Positions 5,103 to 11,642 of a stretch of 11,642 bases of DNA are shown here, in pieces. A program made the position numbers and the translations under genes. The notes below the pieces were generated by a model. That model was not told the DNA's origin. It worked only from the letters and a program-made list of their open reading frames with translations, and made no database searches. Positions within the stretch are counted from its first letter, which is position 1; each line of letters begins with the position of its first letter. Origin of the DNA: JAAYJK01 sp964531295 (GTDB taxonomy: Bacteria > Bacillota > Syntrophomonadia > Syntrophomonadales > Syntrophomonadaceae); assembly GCA_964531295.1 (NCBI GenBank), contig CAZHHJ010000069.1:1-11642 (forward strand), in the 5' to 3' direction.

Positions 5103-6278
5103 TTAATTTGTATTTACGCTCTGGAGTATCATGCCTGGGCGGCACAGTTTGCTATCTACTTGCACCTCTACCTCCAGTGTCGGAAATATTTCTTCCCAAT
5201 CGGGTTTAATCTTTTTCCATTCCTGAGGATATTTTTTGTAAACTGCATCTCCAAAGCCGAAGATGTCTGTATCTAATTCCTGGGCTTTGGCCAGAGACAG
5301 CATGATATCTTCACGTATTGCTTCAGCCTGCCGGCTGTTTAAACTCTCCCAGGTTTTTATGTCGAGTGGGCCTAGCGTACAGTCTGTGTCTCCTAGAATT
5401 CCCTTCTCCTTTATCTGCACTTTTATCTTTAAGCTGCCATCTGTAATCTCCGGAGTTATCTTACTTTTGGAATTTATTATTTCTATGCTCACGTTACCTG
5501 TACATTGGGGCGCTTCAACGATAATAATTCCGCTCTTAATTTCATTGCTTACCCATAATAGTCCTCTGGTTTCAGTTTCATTCAGGGTTCCAATCATTTT
5601 TGTTTCCCGATCAAAAACAGCTGTACCCGAGATAAATAAGGATTTTTCCTCACCTTCGCCTATTACTGTAATCAGGGAACAAATTGGTGCGGTAGACTCA
5701 CTTAGTATCCTGGTGGTAAATTCAAAAAAATCGATTGCCACAGATTTGCCTGTAATACTGCAATTTTCCATCAAAGTGGCTATGCTAATAGCCGGTATGG
5801 GTTCCAGTCTGGTTTGGGTATCCAGTACCTCCTCAGCACTACCTTTGCTTATGAGTAACCAGGTAGTTACACGGCTTTCAGGGTTCCTTAATAATAAGTC
5901 TAAATATTTTTTTAGGCCATCTTCTCTGGCCACTTCTTCAGAAATAAGCACTACCTGATTGTGGGCCCAGTATAGTCGGTGAGGTGATTGTTGGGAACAA
6001 TTGCGCACACAATCAAATATAGTATCACCACTGGTCTTTATATTCCAATAAGGCTTGGCAGCTATAGTTTTTCCAGGAGTTGGTCCCAGAGTTCCCAAGT
6101 CAATAACCTGAACGGTCATATTAATCGATCCCGCTGTAGTGCTTTTATCGATAGCTACCCCGGTGGTTATAGCCAGTGAATCAAGTTCATGTCGATCCCA
6201 GCAGCCGCAGGTGCAAAGCAGCAGAGCTGCTGTCAGTAATATTATTTTTATAGTGTTAACCCCGGTATGTCTTAGCAA
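5103..6278 (-). CDS. gerC: GerC-family germination lipoprotein (TTG start)
   Basis: This is the Ger(x)C subunit of the spore germinant receptor, a lipoprotein on the outer face of the inner spore membrane. The signature CWDRHELDSLAITTGVAID follows the signal peptide. The start is chosen at TTG 6278 because AGAAGAGGTG (6294-6285) lies 6 nt before it. The ATG at 6299 has no SD and would place seven acidic/neutral residues before an otherwise normal signal peptide. With this start the product is 391 aa, usual for the family. The lipobox is unusual: LCTCGC has three cysteines, with T-C-G before the Cys26 that precedes WDR, instead of L-T-G. A VYKKYP segment and a C-terminal beta-rich region are family-like. 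The gene begins 30 nt after gerA. Confidence 0.9.
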   Translation of the reverse strand: MLRHTGVNTIKIILLTAALLLCTCGCWDRHELDSLAITTGVAIDKSTTAGSINMTVQVIDLGTLGPTPGKTIAAKPYWNIKTSGDTIFDCVRNCSQQSPHRLYWAHNQVVLISEEVAREDGLKKYLDLLLRNPESRVTTWLLISKGSAEEVLDTQTRLEPIPAISIATLMENCSITGKSVAIDFFEFTTRILSESTAPICSLITVIGEGEEKSLFISGTAVFDRETKMIGTLNETETRGLLWVSNEIKSGIIIVEAPQCTGNVSIEIINSKSKITPEITDGSLKIKVQIKEKGILGDTDCTLGPLDIKTWESLNSRQAEAIREDIMLSLAKAQELDTDIFGFGDAVYKKYPQEWKKIKPDWEEIFPTLEVEVQVDSKLCRPGMILQSVNTN

Positions 6279-6308
6279 TACTGACACCTCTTCTAGCATA
6301 GATTTATA

Positions 6309-7916
6309 TTATGTCCTGTTTTCCTCAGGAGGCCCGGGCTTTAAATTATTATTTTGCCGTATTACATCTTCTACTGCAATAGTTCTGGGGCGTTTATGCA
6401 TCGACCACAAAGGGGCCCGGATAAAAGTGTCTTTCATATCACGCAGCGTAAACGGGCTTATAGGAGAAAGATACGGGGTACCAAATGAACGCAGTGATGC
6501 CAGATGCACCAGAATGCCCAAGAGACCGATAATCACTCCGAAGGCTCCTAATACACCGGCCATCAGTACCAGCATTATCCGTAGCAGAGTGGAGGCATCA
6601 GTGTGAGTGACTACCAGAAAAGATGAGACAGCAGTGAGGGATATAACAATAATCATAGGTGAATCAATAAGACCTGCTTGAACCGCTATCTGGCCTATGA
6701 CCAGAGCACCTACTATACTGAGGGCCTGGCCGACCGGCCTGGGCAGTCTTATTCCTCCTTCTCTAAGGATTTCAAAGGTTAAAATCATAAACAAAGCCTC
6801 CATCAGTGCTGGAAAAGGGGTGCCCTGCACTGATAGCGCCATAGTTATAAACAGGGGGGTAGGAATAAATTCCTGATGATAGGTAGTTAGGGCCACATAC
6901 CCTGCAGGAACTAAAAGACTGATGAAAAAGGCGAAGAATCTAATAAGCCTTACGAAGCTAACGTAATAAGGGCGAGAATAATGGTCTTCAGGAGAATAGA
7001 ATCCTTCCACAAACAGCATGGGAACAGTAAGCACGCAAGGGGTCCCATCCACCAGAATAGCTACCCGCCCTTCCAATATTTTAGATGCAGCAACATCAGG
7101 TTTTTCAGTATTGCCGACTGTGGAAAAGAGCGAATAAGAAGCGTCTTCGATAAATTCTTCTATATAACCGGATTCCAGTATGGCGTCAGTCTTAATGCGC
7201 TGCAGACGAATTTTCACTTCCTCAAGGACTTTCGGATTGGCTACACCTTTTAGATAAGCGATGGCGACATTGGTACGGGTCTGTTCACCAATTACCATCT
7301 GTTCTATAGTGAAATTGGGGCTTAATATTTTTCTGCGCAAGAGGGCCGTATTGAAGCGCACGGTTTCAGTAAAACCTTCCCTGGGTCCTCTTACCACCTG
7401 TTCAATTGCTGGTTCTTGTATGGAGCGTGTTTCCCAGCCTTTAGTGTCAATATCCAAGGCGTCGATATGCCCATCTACAAGGAGAATAGTATTTCCATAT
7501 AGTCCACTTCGGATTATGTCTTTCACGCTACCTATCTGTTTTACATCACCTACAGACAAAAGGACCATTCTCAGTTCGCTCATGTCTTTAATTTCAAATT
7601 TTTTGTCAGCATTAATTAAATGGATATCATACATTAAGGGCCTAATTATGCTGTCATTGATAACAGTTTTGTTAACCATCCCATCTACGTAAAAAACAGC
7701 CGCATCATAACGAGGTTCCTGGCCAAAACTAAATTTTCTTATTATAATATCCGGGCTTTGTCCCAGGATGTTTCTCAGAATATCTATATTTTCATCCAGA
7801 CTGGGGGTGAGCAGCTGATCTTCACTAATGTCCACTTCCTGCTTTTTATTAAGGCTTTTTTCATTGAGTTTTCGCAGCTGCAGCCCGCGAGCCTTTTTGT
7901 TTATATATCTAATCAT
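6309..7916 (-). CDS. gerA: GerA-family spore germination protein
   Basis: The 535-aa GerA subunit of the nutrient germinant receptor has a hydrophilic N-terminal half (about 1-315), then a membrane domain (about 320-475) and a cytosolic tail. Hallmark motifs are RGPREGFTETVRFNTALLRR (176-195), EGRVAILVDGTPCVLTVP (282-299) and REGGIRLPRPVGQALSIVGA (385-404). The length is typical and no frameshift is seen. Family members are known to act as germinant-gated ion channels with GerB and GerC partners. The SD AGGGGGAT is 8 nt before the ATG. It is the first gene of the A-C-B operon. Such operons are normally transcribed by sigma-G in the forespore; a GTATA (-35-like) at 7990-7985 is followed by only a weak CAT-type -10, so no promoter is annotated. 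Confidence 0.96.
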   Translation of the reverse strand: MIRYINKKARGLQLRKLNEKSLNKKQEVDISEDQLLTPSLDENIDILRNILGQSPDIIIRKFSFGQEPRYDAAVFYVDGMVNKTVINDSIIRPLMYDIHLINADKKFEIKDMSELRMVLLSVGDVKQIGSVKDIIRSGLYGNTILLVDGHIDALDIDTKGWETRSIQEPAIEQVVRGPREGFTETVRFNTALLRRKILSPNFTIEQMVIGEQTRTNVAIAYLKGVANPKVLEEVKIRLQRIKTDAILESGYIEEFIEDASYSLFSTVGNTEKPDVAASKILEGRVAILVDGTPCVLTVPMLFVEGFYSPEDHYSRPYYVSFVRLIRFFAFFISLLVPAGYVALTTYHQEFIPTPLFITMALSVQGTPFPALMEALFMILTFEILREGGIRLPRPVGQALSIVGALVIGQIAVQAGLIDSPMIIVISLTAVSSFLVVTHTDASTLLRIMLVLMAGVLGAFGVIIGLLGILVHLASLRSFGTPYLSPISPFTLRDMKDTFIRAPLWSMHKRPRTIAVEDVIRQNNNLKPGPPEENRT

Positions 7917-8033
7917 TTATAAATCCCCCTGCACTAATGCTTATACATTGATAATATTGCTCAAAAATGCTTAATTTATGTAATTTATACCGAAGTTTTC
8001 TTTTTTCGGGAGGGCTACCCCGCCAGGTGTCTT

Positions 8034-8291
8034 TTACGGTTTTAACGGTCTGGGCTGGCTGGAATTCCGCTTCCGCGGAGGATATCCGTCCGCGCCCGTG
8101 TATTTCAGATTTTCCAAGATAAGCTGGTTAATTTCGTTGGTTTGCTCCATAAAAAGATCAGAACCCATATACCTTTTCGACCTCAGTCTGTTAAGTATCA
8201 GGTTCTGATTGCTAAGCTCGGCGATCTCTTTGTTGATTTCACTGACTCTTACGTTGCTCATGTTGCTGCTGGATTTCGTTTTCTTTTCCAT
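8034..8291 (-). CDS. Small charged protein of unknown function
   Basis: The 85-aa product has a lysine/serine-rich N-terminus (EKKTKSSSNMSN), a probable helical region VRVSEINKEIAELSNQNLIL continuing through RLRSKRYMGSDLFMEQTNEI to about residue 63, and a proline-rich basic tail PPRKRNSSQPRPLKP. The helical part, with its L-R-S-K-x-Y-x-x-x-x-x-F-x-x-Q-x-N-x-I-N pattern, resembles short proteins found next to recombinases in Firmicute mobile elements, but I cannot assign a family. No SD precedes the ATG at 8291 or the internal Met11, which lowers confidence in translation. It lies 59 nt after cca on the same strand, and the ger operon begins 117 nt further on. Confidence 0.55.
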   Translation of the reverse strand: MEKKTKSSSNMSNVRVSEINKEIAELSNQNLILNRLRSKRYMGSDLFMEQTNEINQLILENLKYTGADGYPPRKRNSSQPRPLKP

Positions 8292-8350
8292 ACTAGACTA
8301 AAATATAGTACTTAAGAAAATCCCCTGGTAAAGAATAGAGGCCGGGATCA

Positions 8351-9706
8351 CTACCCCGGGGGGAGGTAGCATGCTTTATCAGGGGGGTCTTTCCAATCTG
8401 GTAGATCCGCAATGTTTAAGGCGAGACTCAGTAGAGTCTCACGATTGTTCTTTTCTGGGTCATCCAGCACGATATCCAGAAGATCTTTTAGAAGTAGCCC
8501 AATTACCCGACCAGGCTTAAACCCAATATCCAGCAGATCGTTGCCGTTCACGGCTAGGTCTTGCAACTGCATGGGGGGATTTTGGCAGCAAATTCGATTT
8601 ATATCTGCCTGCATGGCCTCCAATTCCGAGAAATCAAAGGGCGGTGCGGAAGCTAATATATCTGCTCTTTGTAAATCAAACAGATCTTCTAAATTATCAT
8701 CGCCTACCCGGTTAATCAGTCTTTTTAGACTGCCGTTTCTTATCCTGGGGAAACGGCTCATATGCTCAGAAACCAGGATGGAGACGTCATCGATGGTTCG
8801 CTTATCGTACTTTAAGCGTCTTAGAATGTTTTCAGTGATTTCTTTACCCTCCAGGTGGTGCTTATAGAAGTGGCCGACGGCGTTTTCATCTACCGTAAAG
8901 CTGGCTGGCTTTCCTATATCATGCAGAAGAGCGGCCATTCGGAGCTTGAGTTTAGGGGGGACAGCATCTATAACCGCCATGGTATGGTGAAATACATCTT
9001 TGTCATGCCGGCTATTTCTTTGGTCAAAACCAACCGTCGCTACGGCTTCAGGAAGAATGTGAGCCAACAGGCCGGTACTCAGTAATAGCTTAATACCACG
9101 GGATGGCTGCTCAGATATCAAGATCCGATTCAGTTCTTCCTGGATTCTTTCTGGCGAAACCCCCTTTATTAAATCGTGCAGTTCTGTAATGGCCCTGCTT
9201 ACAGTCTGGTGGAGGACATAATCGCAGGTGGTGCAGAAGCGGACGGCTCGCATCATTCTTAAAGGGTCATCCCGGAACCTTTCACAGGCCAGATTCTGAG
9301 GAGCCCTGATCAATTTATTTTCAATATCTATGAGTCCCCCATAAGGATCAATAAGGCTACCTGCTTCATCCATGGCCATAGCGTTGATGGTGAAGTCCCG
9401 CTGCATAAGGTCCTCCATAAGCATTAAGGAGGGGTCAGCCCTGCAGTCTTTTCGTCTTTTATAAGTGGAAACCTCAACTATTCCTCCCGTTAAGATCACG
9501 GCCACTGTTCCATGTTTTTCACCGATTGCTGCGGTTTTGGGAAACAAGGATTTTATCTCTTCCACTGTTGCAGAGCTTGCTACATCATAATCGGCTGGTT
9601 CTTTTCCAAGTATCAGGTCGCGTACACAACCGCCCACCAGTAATGCCTGCTGGCCGTTTTTTTGCAGTGTTTTCAGTACCTCCATTACATAAACAGGTAT
9701 TTGCAT
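8351..9706 (-). CDS. cca: tRNA nucleotidyltransferase (CCA-adding enzyme, HD domain)
   Basis: This 451-aa class II nucleotidyltransferase adds or repairs the 3' CCA of tRNAs in the cytosol using CTP and ATP. The poly(A) polymerase/CCA head domain is clear: LLVGGCVRDLILGKEPADYD (22-41) with G25-G26, R29-D30 and the metal-binding Asp39/Asp41, EVSTYKRR (78-85), LMQRDFTINAMA (100-111), and ERFRDDPLRMMRAVRF (142-157), where DDPLR replaces the usual EDxxR nucleotide-recognition motif conservatively. An HD domain follows, with HDKDVFHHTM (234-243) and LLHDIGKP (260-267), so phosphohydrolase activity may be present. The SD GAGGAAAG is 3-4 nt before the ATG. The enzyme may instead add only A or CC, which sequence alone cannot settle. 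The tRNA-Leu in this window already encodes its CCA, so repair would be the role for that tRNA. Confidence 0.94.
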   Translation of the reverse strand: MQIPVYVMEVLKTLQKNGQQALLVGGCVRDLILGKEPADYDVASSATVEEIKSLFPKTAAIGEKHGTVAVILTGGIVEVSTYKRRKDCRADPSLMLMEDLMQRDFTINAMAMDEAGSLIDPYGGLIDIENKLIRAPQNLACERFRDDPLRMMRAVRFCTTCDYVLHQTVSRAITELHDLIKGVSPERIQEELNRILISEQPSRGIKLLLSTGLLAHILPEAVATVGFDQRNSRHDKDVFHHTMAVIDAVPPKLKLRMAALLHDIGKPASFTVDENAVGHFYKHHLEGKEITENILRRLKYDKRTIDDVSILVSEHMSRFPRIRNGSLKRLINRVGDDNLEDLFDLQRADILASAPPFDFSELEAMQADINRICCQNPPMQLQDLAVNGNDLLDIGFKPGRVIGLLLKDLLDIVLDDPEKNNRETLLSLALNIADLPDWKDPPDKACYLPPG

Positions 9707-9954
9707 ATCTTTCCTCTTTTCAGATAACTCCGGCTTCTTTATTAAAACTGGCTTCAGTCATATCCATTAAAGTTTATGCTGGTGTGAACTCATAAAGCCC
9801 GGTTTCCTTCTTCAGCATATTTGCCCTGCCAGGTATCCCTTTCTATAAAAAGATGGTCGATTCGGGTTAAAACCTTCAATTTATTGAGACTCCAGTTGGG
9901 TTCAATCAATAGCTGGCGCGGGCTGTCTCCAGTAAGTCGGTTACTTCACGTCCT
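9707..9954 (-). other. Long cca leader with coding-like fragments
   Basis: About 250 nt lie between the likely cca promoter and its ATG. On the minus strand, a frame from 9909 (TTG) to the TGA at 9790 translates to protein-like sequence: LIEPNWSLNKLKVLTRIDHL, then FIERDTWQGKYAEEGNRAL. An adjacent frame upstream (to TGA near 9905) reads GREVTDLLETARASY, and a downstream frame reads MLKKETGLYEFTPA. The succession of three short coding-like frames suggests a frameshifted relic of a gene. No T-box or other known riboswitch motif was recognised. Confidence 0.3.
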
Positions 9955-9985
9955 ATTATAATATTTTTATTTGAAACATTGCCAA
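9955..9985 (-). promoter_or_regulatory. Possible promoter for cca
   Basis: On the minus strand TTGGCA (9985-9980) and a perfect TATAAT (9960-9955) are separated by 19 nt. The -35 lies inside the spacer of the plus-strand promoter, so the two transcription units would have overlapping divergent promoters. The 19-nt spacing is long, which lowers confidence. Confidence 0.4.
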
Positions 9986-9998
9986 CTTACCTTATACT
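9971..9998 (+). promoter_or_regulatory. Promoter of the membrane-anchored protein gene
   Basis: TTGAAA (9971-9976) and TATACT (9993-9998) are separated by 16 nt. A start site near 10005 would exclude the TTG at 9979 as a translation start and support the SD-linked TTG at 10033. Confidence 0.5.
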
Positions 9999-10032
9999 AA
10001 TAACAGTGCATAATGAAATGGAGGCCAAAGTT

Positions 10033-10560
10033 TTGTTTAAAAAAGAATATCTCTATCTTGGTTTGATAGTATTTCTAGTAATCGCCCTTGCTGTAGTGAT
10101 AGTCAGCAGAAGCCCGAGAATCGATACTGTATACCCTGAAGAACGTCTGGAACTTCAGAAGGAGGATTTTGTTGTTAATATTGATAATGCACCGTTAACT
10201 GTTGGTTTTAGCAGTTGGGATGAGGCTATGAATCTTTTCCCTGACAGCGAAAGGCTGGGCGGTTCCACCATATATCGTCCCGAAAATTTGCCTATATACC
10301 TGACTTTCTCCGAGGATGAAAACATCCTTGTCGCGGTTCATATATCAGGAGATCAGGCCACTACCTCCAGAGGTATTGCAGTAGGTGATTCCCCTGGAAA
10401 AGCGGTTGAACAGTATGGCAAGAACTACGTCCGATTCAGCATCAAGGATTCCGGTAATAATGATTATGATATGCTCTATGGAAAAAGCGACGGCAATACC
10501 GTCATTTTCCAGGTCCGCAATGACAGCATAGCAAAAATCGTTGTCCAGCATACACCTTGA
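10033..10560 (+). CDS. Membrane-anchored extracytoplasmic protein (TTG start)
   Basis: The product is 175 aa if translation begins at TTG 10033, which has a perfect GGAGG (10020-10024) 8 nt upstream. The frame is open to 9979, but neither that TTG nor ATG 10018 has an SD. The N-terminus FKKEYLYLGLIVFLVIALAV is a short basic stretch followed by one membrane helix (about 6-25) with no cleavage motif. The remaining 150 residues are probably outside the membrane and beta-rich. A GIAVGDSPGKAVEQYGKNY segment (114-132) resembles the turn-helix of small repeat domains with a G-x-x-V/I-GDS motif found in Firmicute cell-surface proteins. No enzyme motif is seen. It has its own promoter and converges on the DUF1646 gene. 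Function unknown. Confidence 0.75.
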   Translation: MFKKEYLYLGLIVFLVIALAVVIVSRSPRIDTVYPEERLELQKEDFVVNIDNAPLTVGFSSWDEAMNLFPDSERLGGSTIYRPENLPIYLTFSEDENILVAVHISGDQATTSRGIAVGDSPGKAVEQYGKNYVRFSIKDSGNNDYDMLYGKSDGNTVIFQVRNDSIAKIVVQHTP

Positions 10561-10572
10561 TAATGAGAGGTT

Positions 10573-11642
10573 CTAAACTCTTATTACGAATAAGAGTAAA
10601 TAAAAAATAATCATGAATAAGAGTCCAAGCGGAACTCCATACTTGGCCCATTCTTTACTGCCGATTCTTAGTTTGGATGCTGATATGATATTGGGTATAT
10701 TGCCCGGTATCAACATGCCCCCGCTGAGCAGAAGACCCATAAGAATAGCTTCTACGATCAAGGGGTTGGCCATCATAGCGGGGCTCATCTCAGCAGCACA
10801 GAGGGTGGCATTATCCAGTACCGCTGAAATCATATTTACCCAATACAAGAGTTGAGGACTCAAGCCTATAATATATGTGTCAATCAGGAGTTCAAATCCC
10901 TTCCCCAGGAATACCAGGGCCATAACGAAAATATATACATTGACTGCTCTGCGAATGACACTCCTCCAGGTATCCCGAGGTATCTCTTCATCCTCCAGTA
11001 TTGATTCATAGTCATCCTCTTCGCTGCTGACCGCAATTTCATCGAAAGTATTTTTCCGGCCTGACGCCCAAGCCGTATAGAGACCGGCAATAATTGAAAA
11101 GACCACTACCGTCGGAATAATAAATTTCCCCAGCAATCGGAGCAAAAAGAAAAAATCCTGGTTTAAGCGGGATATGGTTATGGTGGCTAGGGGTTCACCA
11201 ATGGGAGTCAGAGCCGCACCTAATCCAATTGAATAGCAGGCTAGTATACATACTACTATTTTTTCTTTTCGTTCCAAAGGCAATTGATGTATTATTTCTA
11301 CCAGTATAATTGATGCAACAATGGCGGTTATTACACTGGATAGGAATCCCAGTATAAGAACCATTAGGAAGACTACCAAAGCCACAGAAAATCTCCCGAA
11401 AATCCCACGCATAAACCGCGCAAAGGGTTCTTTAAAAAGAAAAAATATTGTTCCTGCTGTCAGTACCGCAGCCGCTATCATAATCGGCTCCCGCAAAGCT
11501 TCCATGATTAATTCCTTGTTCATTTGGCTTGAAACAAGGGCCGCACAAATGCCCATAATGAACAGGAATAATTCCAGATTTTCTTCAACTTTGTGAAATA
11601 GAAATGGCAAGGACAGTACCATGACCAGGATAACAATTAGTC
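10573..11642 (-). CDS. DUF1646 ion-transporter-like membrane protein (5' end outside window)
   Basis: The frame remains open from 11622 (first internal ATG, giving 349 aa) to the window edge, where it adds LIVILV before MVLSLPFLF, so the true start lies beyond 11642. About nine to ten hydrophobic segments surround a charged loop at about 188-222 (acidic SEEDDYESILEDEEIPRD). The start region KVEENLELFLFIMG and overall layout match the DUF1646 family of putative cation transporters. Motifs reminiscent of NhaD/ArsB transporters are visible: LTPIGEPLATI (138-148), SAVLDNATLCAAEMSP (266-281) and PGNIPNIISA (306-315), numbered from the internal Met. Substrate is unknown; a sodium/proton antiporter-like role is inference. 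The stop is 12 nt from the end of the convergent gene. Confidence 0.85.
   Translation of the reverse strand, partial: LIVILVMVLSLPFLFHKVEENLELFLFIMGICAALVSSQMNKELIMEALREPIMIAAAVLTAGTIFFLFKEPFARFMRGIFGRFSVALVVFLMVLILGFLSSVITAIVASIILVEIIHQLPLERKEKIVVCILACYSIGLGAALTPIGEPLATITISRLNQDFFFLLRLLGKFIIPTVVVFSIIAGLYTAWASGRKNTFDEIAVSSEEDDYESILEDEEIPRDTWRSVIRRAVNVYIFVMALVFLGKGFELLIDTYIIGLSPQLLYWVNMISAVLDNATLCAAEMSPAMMANPLIVEAILMGLLLSGGMLIPGNIPNIISASKLRIGSKEWAKYGVPLGLLFMIIFYLLLFVIRV
10577..10597. terminator. Hairpin between convergent genes
   Basis: ACTCTTATT (10577-10585) pairs perfectly with AATAAGAGT (10589-10597) around a 3-nt loop ACG. It covers the last codons of the minus-strand gene and lies 17 nt after the plus-strand stop. 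Neither side has a good T-run, so termination is uncertain. Confidence 0.35.

Noticed and set aside
5263..5958. Plus-strand 231-codon open frame
   Set aside because: It lies wholly antisense to gerC, whose motifs are clear. Its Ser/Ile-rich translation has no family features.
6139..6606. Plus-strand 155-codon open frame
   Set aside because: Antisense to the gerA end and gerC start, with no SD or motif.
7261..7692. Plus-strand 143-codon open frame
   Set aside because: Antisense to conserved gerA sequence; a mirror of GerA codon bias.
8412..8867. Plus-strand 151-codon open frame
   Set aside because: Antisense to the HD-domain half of cca; the Arg/Ser-rich translation is typical of a shadow frame.
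9707..9954. T-box riboswitch before cca
   Set aside because: No T-box sequence, specifier hairpin or antiterminator could be identified.
1..11642. CRISPR array or defence system
   Set aside because: No regularly spaced direct repeats and no cas, toxin-antitoxin or restriction genes were seen.

Overview
The window looks like a chromosomal segment of an endospore-forming, probably anaerobic Firmicute of the Clostridia (Syntrophomonas/Peptococcaceae-like is a guess from gene content). The main evidence is a complete GerA-type spore germination receptor operon, an Agr-type peptide signalling module, strong purine-rich Shine-Dalgarno (SD) sites, and TTG starts at two genes. Most genes lie on the minus strand. 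The plus strand carries a GIY-YIG gene, a tRNA-Leu, and one membrane-anchored protein gene.

Layout. (1) 1-1251: a minus-strand agr-like operon read in the order AgrC-type membrane domain without a kinase, AgrB peptidase, AgrD-like pro-peptide (cut by the window edge). Its probable promoter contains a perfect Spo0A box. (2) 1477-1978: a plus-strand stand-alone GIY-YIG domain protein, then tRNA-Leu(CAG) with a near-consensus promoter and a strong terminator. (3) 1981-3567: a gene-poor, eroded stretch. It holds nested RNA stems, a 16-bp hairpin, the 3' end (domains V and VI) of a group IIC intron with no intron body, a GNAT-like gene, a tiny ORF with a strong SD, and decayed coding-like fragments. 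(4) 3568-7916: a minus-strand ger operon, gerA-gerC-gerB, followed by a truncated second gerB of 40 codons and a small two-helix membrane protein. (5) 8034-9985: an 85-aa protein of unknown function and the cca tRNA nucleotidyltransferase with a long leader. (6) 10033-11642: a membrane-anchored extracytoplasmic protein (plus), converging on a DUF1646 / ion-transporter-like membrane protein whose start lies beyond the window.

How they fit together. GerA, GerC and GerB form the inner-membrane nutrient receptor of the spore. The Agr module would make and export a cyclic peptide, but no cognate histidine kinase or response regulator is visible here. The Spo0A box upstream suggests a link between peptide signalling and sporulation (inference). 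The most unusual items are the kinase-less Agr receptor, the isolated group IIC intron 3' end in a structured region, the truncated gerB paralogue, and decayed coding-like stretches at 2245-2355, 3272-3533 and 9790-9945.
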